Source of the DNA: Doris montereyensis | Taxonomy: Eukaryota; Mollusca; Gastropoda; Nudibranchia; Dorididae | Direction of reading: 5' to 3' | DNA length: 64,000 nucleotides | Assembly: GCA_037039925.1 (NCBI GenBank) | Contig: JAXRKP010000687.1 | Location: 72,001-136,000 of the forward strand | Part shown: in pieces, positions 11,391 through 64,000 of the stretch | How positions within the stretch are numbered: position 1 is the first letter of the stretch | Layout: every line of letters starts with the position of its first letter | Made by a program: the position numbers and the translations under genes | The notes under the pieces: model-generated | Databases searched by the model: none | Told to the model about the DNA's origin: nothing | Seen by the model: only the letters and a program-made list of their open reading frames with translations

Positions 11391-11452
11391 TTTTAAAGAA
11401 AAAAAACCTACACAACTCTATCACATGCTAAAGTAAAAAGTTTCTTTTGAAT

Positions 11453-11461
11453 TTGATTTAT
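11453..11461 (-). promoter_or_regulatory. Possible poly(A) signal for PIK3R4
   Basis: Minus-strand AATAAA about 780 bp after the stop codon. It is the nearest good hexamer I noticed, but single hexamers are weak evidence. Confidence 0.2.
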
Positions 11462-12239
11462 TTGGGGAAAGAGAAAGAATATCAAATCTTGTTTGAAAAT
11501 AAAACACCAATTCTCATATATTACATAAATTTATACCAGCTCGACATTTCAGTGTCAGCAAGTCATACATTATACATATTCAAAGTTGCTGAAAATGAAA
11601 TCTTTTCTCGACAAACTTCACACAAGACCTATGAACAAACAAACACACACGTAAAAGGAGATAGCCATCAATACACTGGTCCAATCATAGAAGCACGTTG
11701 GTCTGTTCAAAGCTACGATTTGTATTTTTGTACGTGATGAAATATTGATTGAAGCAGGTAAGAAAATTGTATTCCTCACATAGACACGTCATAAAATGAG
11801 AAAAAGAATCCAATACGTAGATAGAACAAGACTATTGCAATTTTGACATCAAGCGTATTGATGCAAACGTACAATCATCATAAATGACTTCTTTCTAACA
11901 ATTACTTCTCTAGAGTAACAGTAAGAGTAACCTTTTGAAGTAGGCTTAAAAGTGAACAAAACTTGTCACTGAGAAATGCGAGAATGGATGAAAAGCAAGA
12001 ATAAAAGAAAAGAAAACTTTACCCAAATATGGAAAAATTGACGGAATAAGAAATTATTTTTTTCCTTTTTCCAAAAAAGGGGACAAAATTAGACAGCATA
12101 TTTGTTAACCCCCCCCCCCCCCCACACAAACAACTCAAAAAGTCAAATGGGCTGAAGTGAAAATTATAATATGATGAAAGACATTTTTCTTCTCTGATCA
12201 GTTTGGTCCCTGTTCTGGTGCGACCAGTCAATGGATGAA

Positions 12240-62971
<50,732 letters not shown>

Positions 62972-64000
62972 CTGTAAAAATTAAAAAAAAGTAAACTATA
63001 GACATATTTTTGCTGTTGAAATTTTCTATAAATATGCCCTAAAAGCACTCACGTTTAAAGACATTTCAATCTTTAGATCATTTTAGTGCACAGAGTGTTG
63101 TGATCTGCAAACTGGACCTTTTTTTATATCTTTATTCTGATGGGAGTAGGTGTTTATTCGAACAAACTGTCGGGCGTGAACCCATAATCTTTTGTTTGAG
63201 AGGCCGATGTCTCATTACTGGATTACTGAGTTCCTCTTCTATTATAACCAAAAAGTTATTTTTCAGGAATATAAATGGCAAACGGAAAAAAATCTGAAAG
63301 TCTCTGAAACGTGAAACTTTCAGACATCGAAAACCTCCTGTACCGTATCTAATCTCACACTTTTCAACCTTCCTGATATAAGTGGAAAGGAATTATCATT
63401 ACAATCTTAAGTTGATAGCCACAATTTGTTCTTAGACATAGAACTTATATCTAGATCAATCGCATCTACTAGCAAATCCTGATCATTAAACCTGAATTGT
63501 TGACAAGTCATCCCCAATTTGTTAAATTGTCTAGATCTATATTCTGGAGCTAACTTACCTTTAACCTAGATCTAGAGTTAGCTGTTTTGAAGATTTGCTC
63601 GTTATTATAATAGTTATAGCAAAATTCTAAATCAATTTTGATTCTATTTACGCTACCAAGTAGATCTAGAAATCTAACTCTAGCTCTACTAAAGTTATTG
63701 AAGAAAATGGGTGCGACAAATTCTAGATCTAGATCTAGATCTAGTAATCTAAATCTAGTTTCGTAGTTTCTAGGCCTCTACATAACAATTAAATCACAAT
63801 AACCCATAAATAGGATTATAACATAAATCGCAAAAAATGCAATAGGAAATGTATAATGACTTAGCTTTGATTTTCCTGGAACGAAAGAATGAAAAATCAT
63901 TGACCGCAGATCACATTAACAACTGAACCGTACGACTGCAGAGAGGCAAGCGGTAAGTCAGTGCATCTCAACATTGTCTAAATCTATCCCCAAAATCCTT
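62972..64000. other. PIK3R4 intron to window edge
   Basis: Contains a minus-strand SINE family 2 fragment (about 63085-63225, with CTCAAACAAAAGATTATGGG and CAGATCACAACACTCTGTGC) and a cluster of TAGATCTAGA-type motifs (63440-63770). No exon with the glycine-rich loop or the start methionine was found. Confidence 0.55.

Larger units (their letters stand above)
2022..12239. other. Intergenic region / 3' flanks between convergent genes
   Basis: No conserved protein-coding exon is recognisable in these 10.2 kb apart from two LINE 3' ends. The region holds SINEs, microsatellites, two minisatellites and at least eight element R copies, all oriented as in PIK3R4. A possible PIK3R4 poly(A) signal on the minus strand (AATAAA within 11453-11461) is the only 3'-end hint. 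The stretch 9040-9900 shows nothing recognisable. Confidence 0.6.

Noticed and set aside
11010..11396. 128-codon frame rich in Ile, Tyr and His
   Set aside because: A 17-bp array with no stop in any frame; period not a multiple of three, no conservation.
63040..63080. Strong donor-like AAAC|GTGAGTGC on the minus strand
   Set aside because: No acceptor or VPS15-like coding sequence precedes it; probably a chance match.

Overview
The window is animal nuclear DNA. It has spliced genes with GT/AG introns, tRNA-derived SINEs, fossil LINEs and DNA transposons, and very abundant microsatellites and minisatellites. The repeat style and protein similarity suggest a marine invertebrate, probably a mollusc and perhaps a gastropod; this is an inference from general appearance, not a proven assignment. 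Two convergent genes are present. On the + strand, the last two exons of D2HGDH (mitochondrial D-2-hydroxyglutarate dehydrogenase) end at 2021. On the - strand, PIK3R4/VPS15, the regulatory subunit of the class III PI 3-kinase complex, runs from beyond the right half of the window (first recognised exon at 62971) down to its stop codon at 12240. I traced 32 exons of it. They cover the kinase domain from just before its middle, the HEAT-type helical region, the variable linker and the WD40 propeller. The N-lobe exons are not recognised in the window and probably lie past its right edge.

Layout: 1-2021 is D2HGDH exons and introns. 2022-12239 is intergenic and/or 3' flank, filled with SINEs, two LINE 3' ends, microsatellites and many copies of a ~140 bp dispersed repeat, called element R here. 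12240-62971 is PIK3R4. Its introns hold a Tigger/pogo-like relic with a CENP-B-type helix-turn-helix remnant (12825-14197), a 3 kb antisense LINE (about 16390-19610), a 4.85 kb minisatellite (21396-26250), 43-bp and 25-bp minisatellites (29165-33425), a compound TA array (34376-35225), a LINE relic with an internally amplified reverse-transcriptase motif (38040-39660), stacked arrays at 46260-49545, and a mariner-like relic (51664-52122). 62972-64000 shows no exon I can support.

The main unexpected pattern is element R. There are about 35 copies, each preserving a core that reads on the + strand as 'GGTGATCTCAGGGTGAA' through 'GAGGAAACAGCAAGATGAAA' to 'GAAGTAGGACCTACCAG'. In PIK3R4 every copy lies in the orientation sense to the gene, and the one copy in D2HGDH, a + strand gene, is inverted so that it is again sense. 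At least seven different minisatellites start exactly at one or other end of an element R copy, so the element appears to seed tandem arrays. On the sense strand its end carries a 5'-splice-site-like CTG|GTAGGT, and the largest array repeats that motif roughly 150 times inside a single intron.

The second pattern is a series of one- or two-base indels inside otherwise well conserved PIK3R4 exons, mostly in short homopolymers. Each is exposed because exon length and splice phase disagree by exactly the size of the indel. Uncorrected long-read consensus errors are the simplest explanation; gene decay is the alternative.
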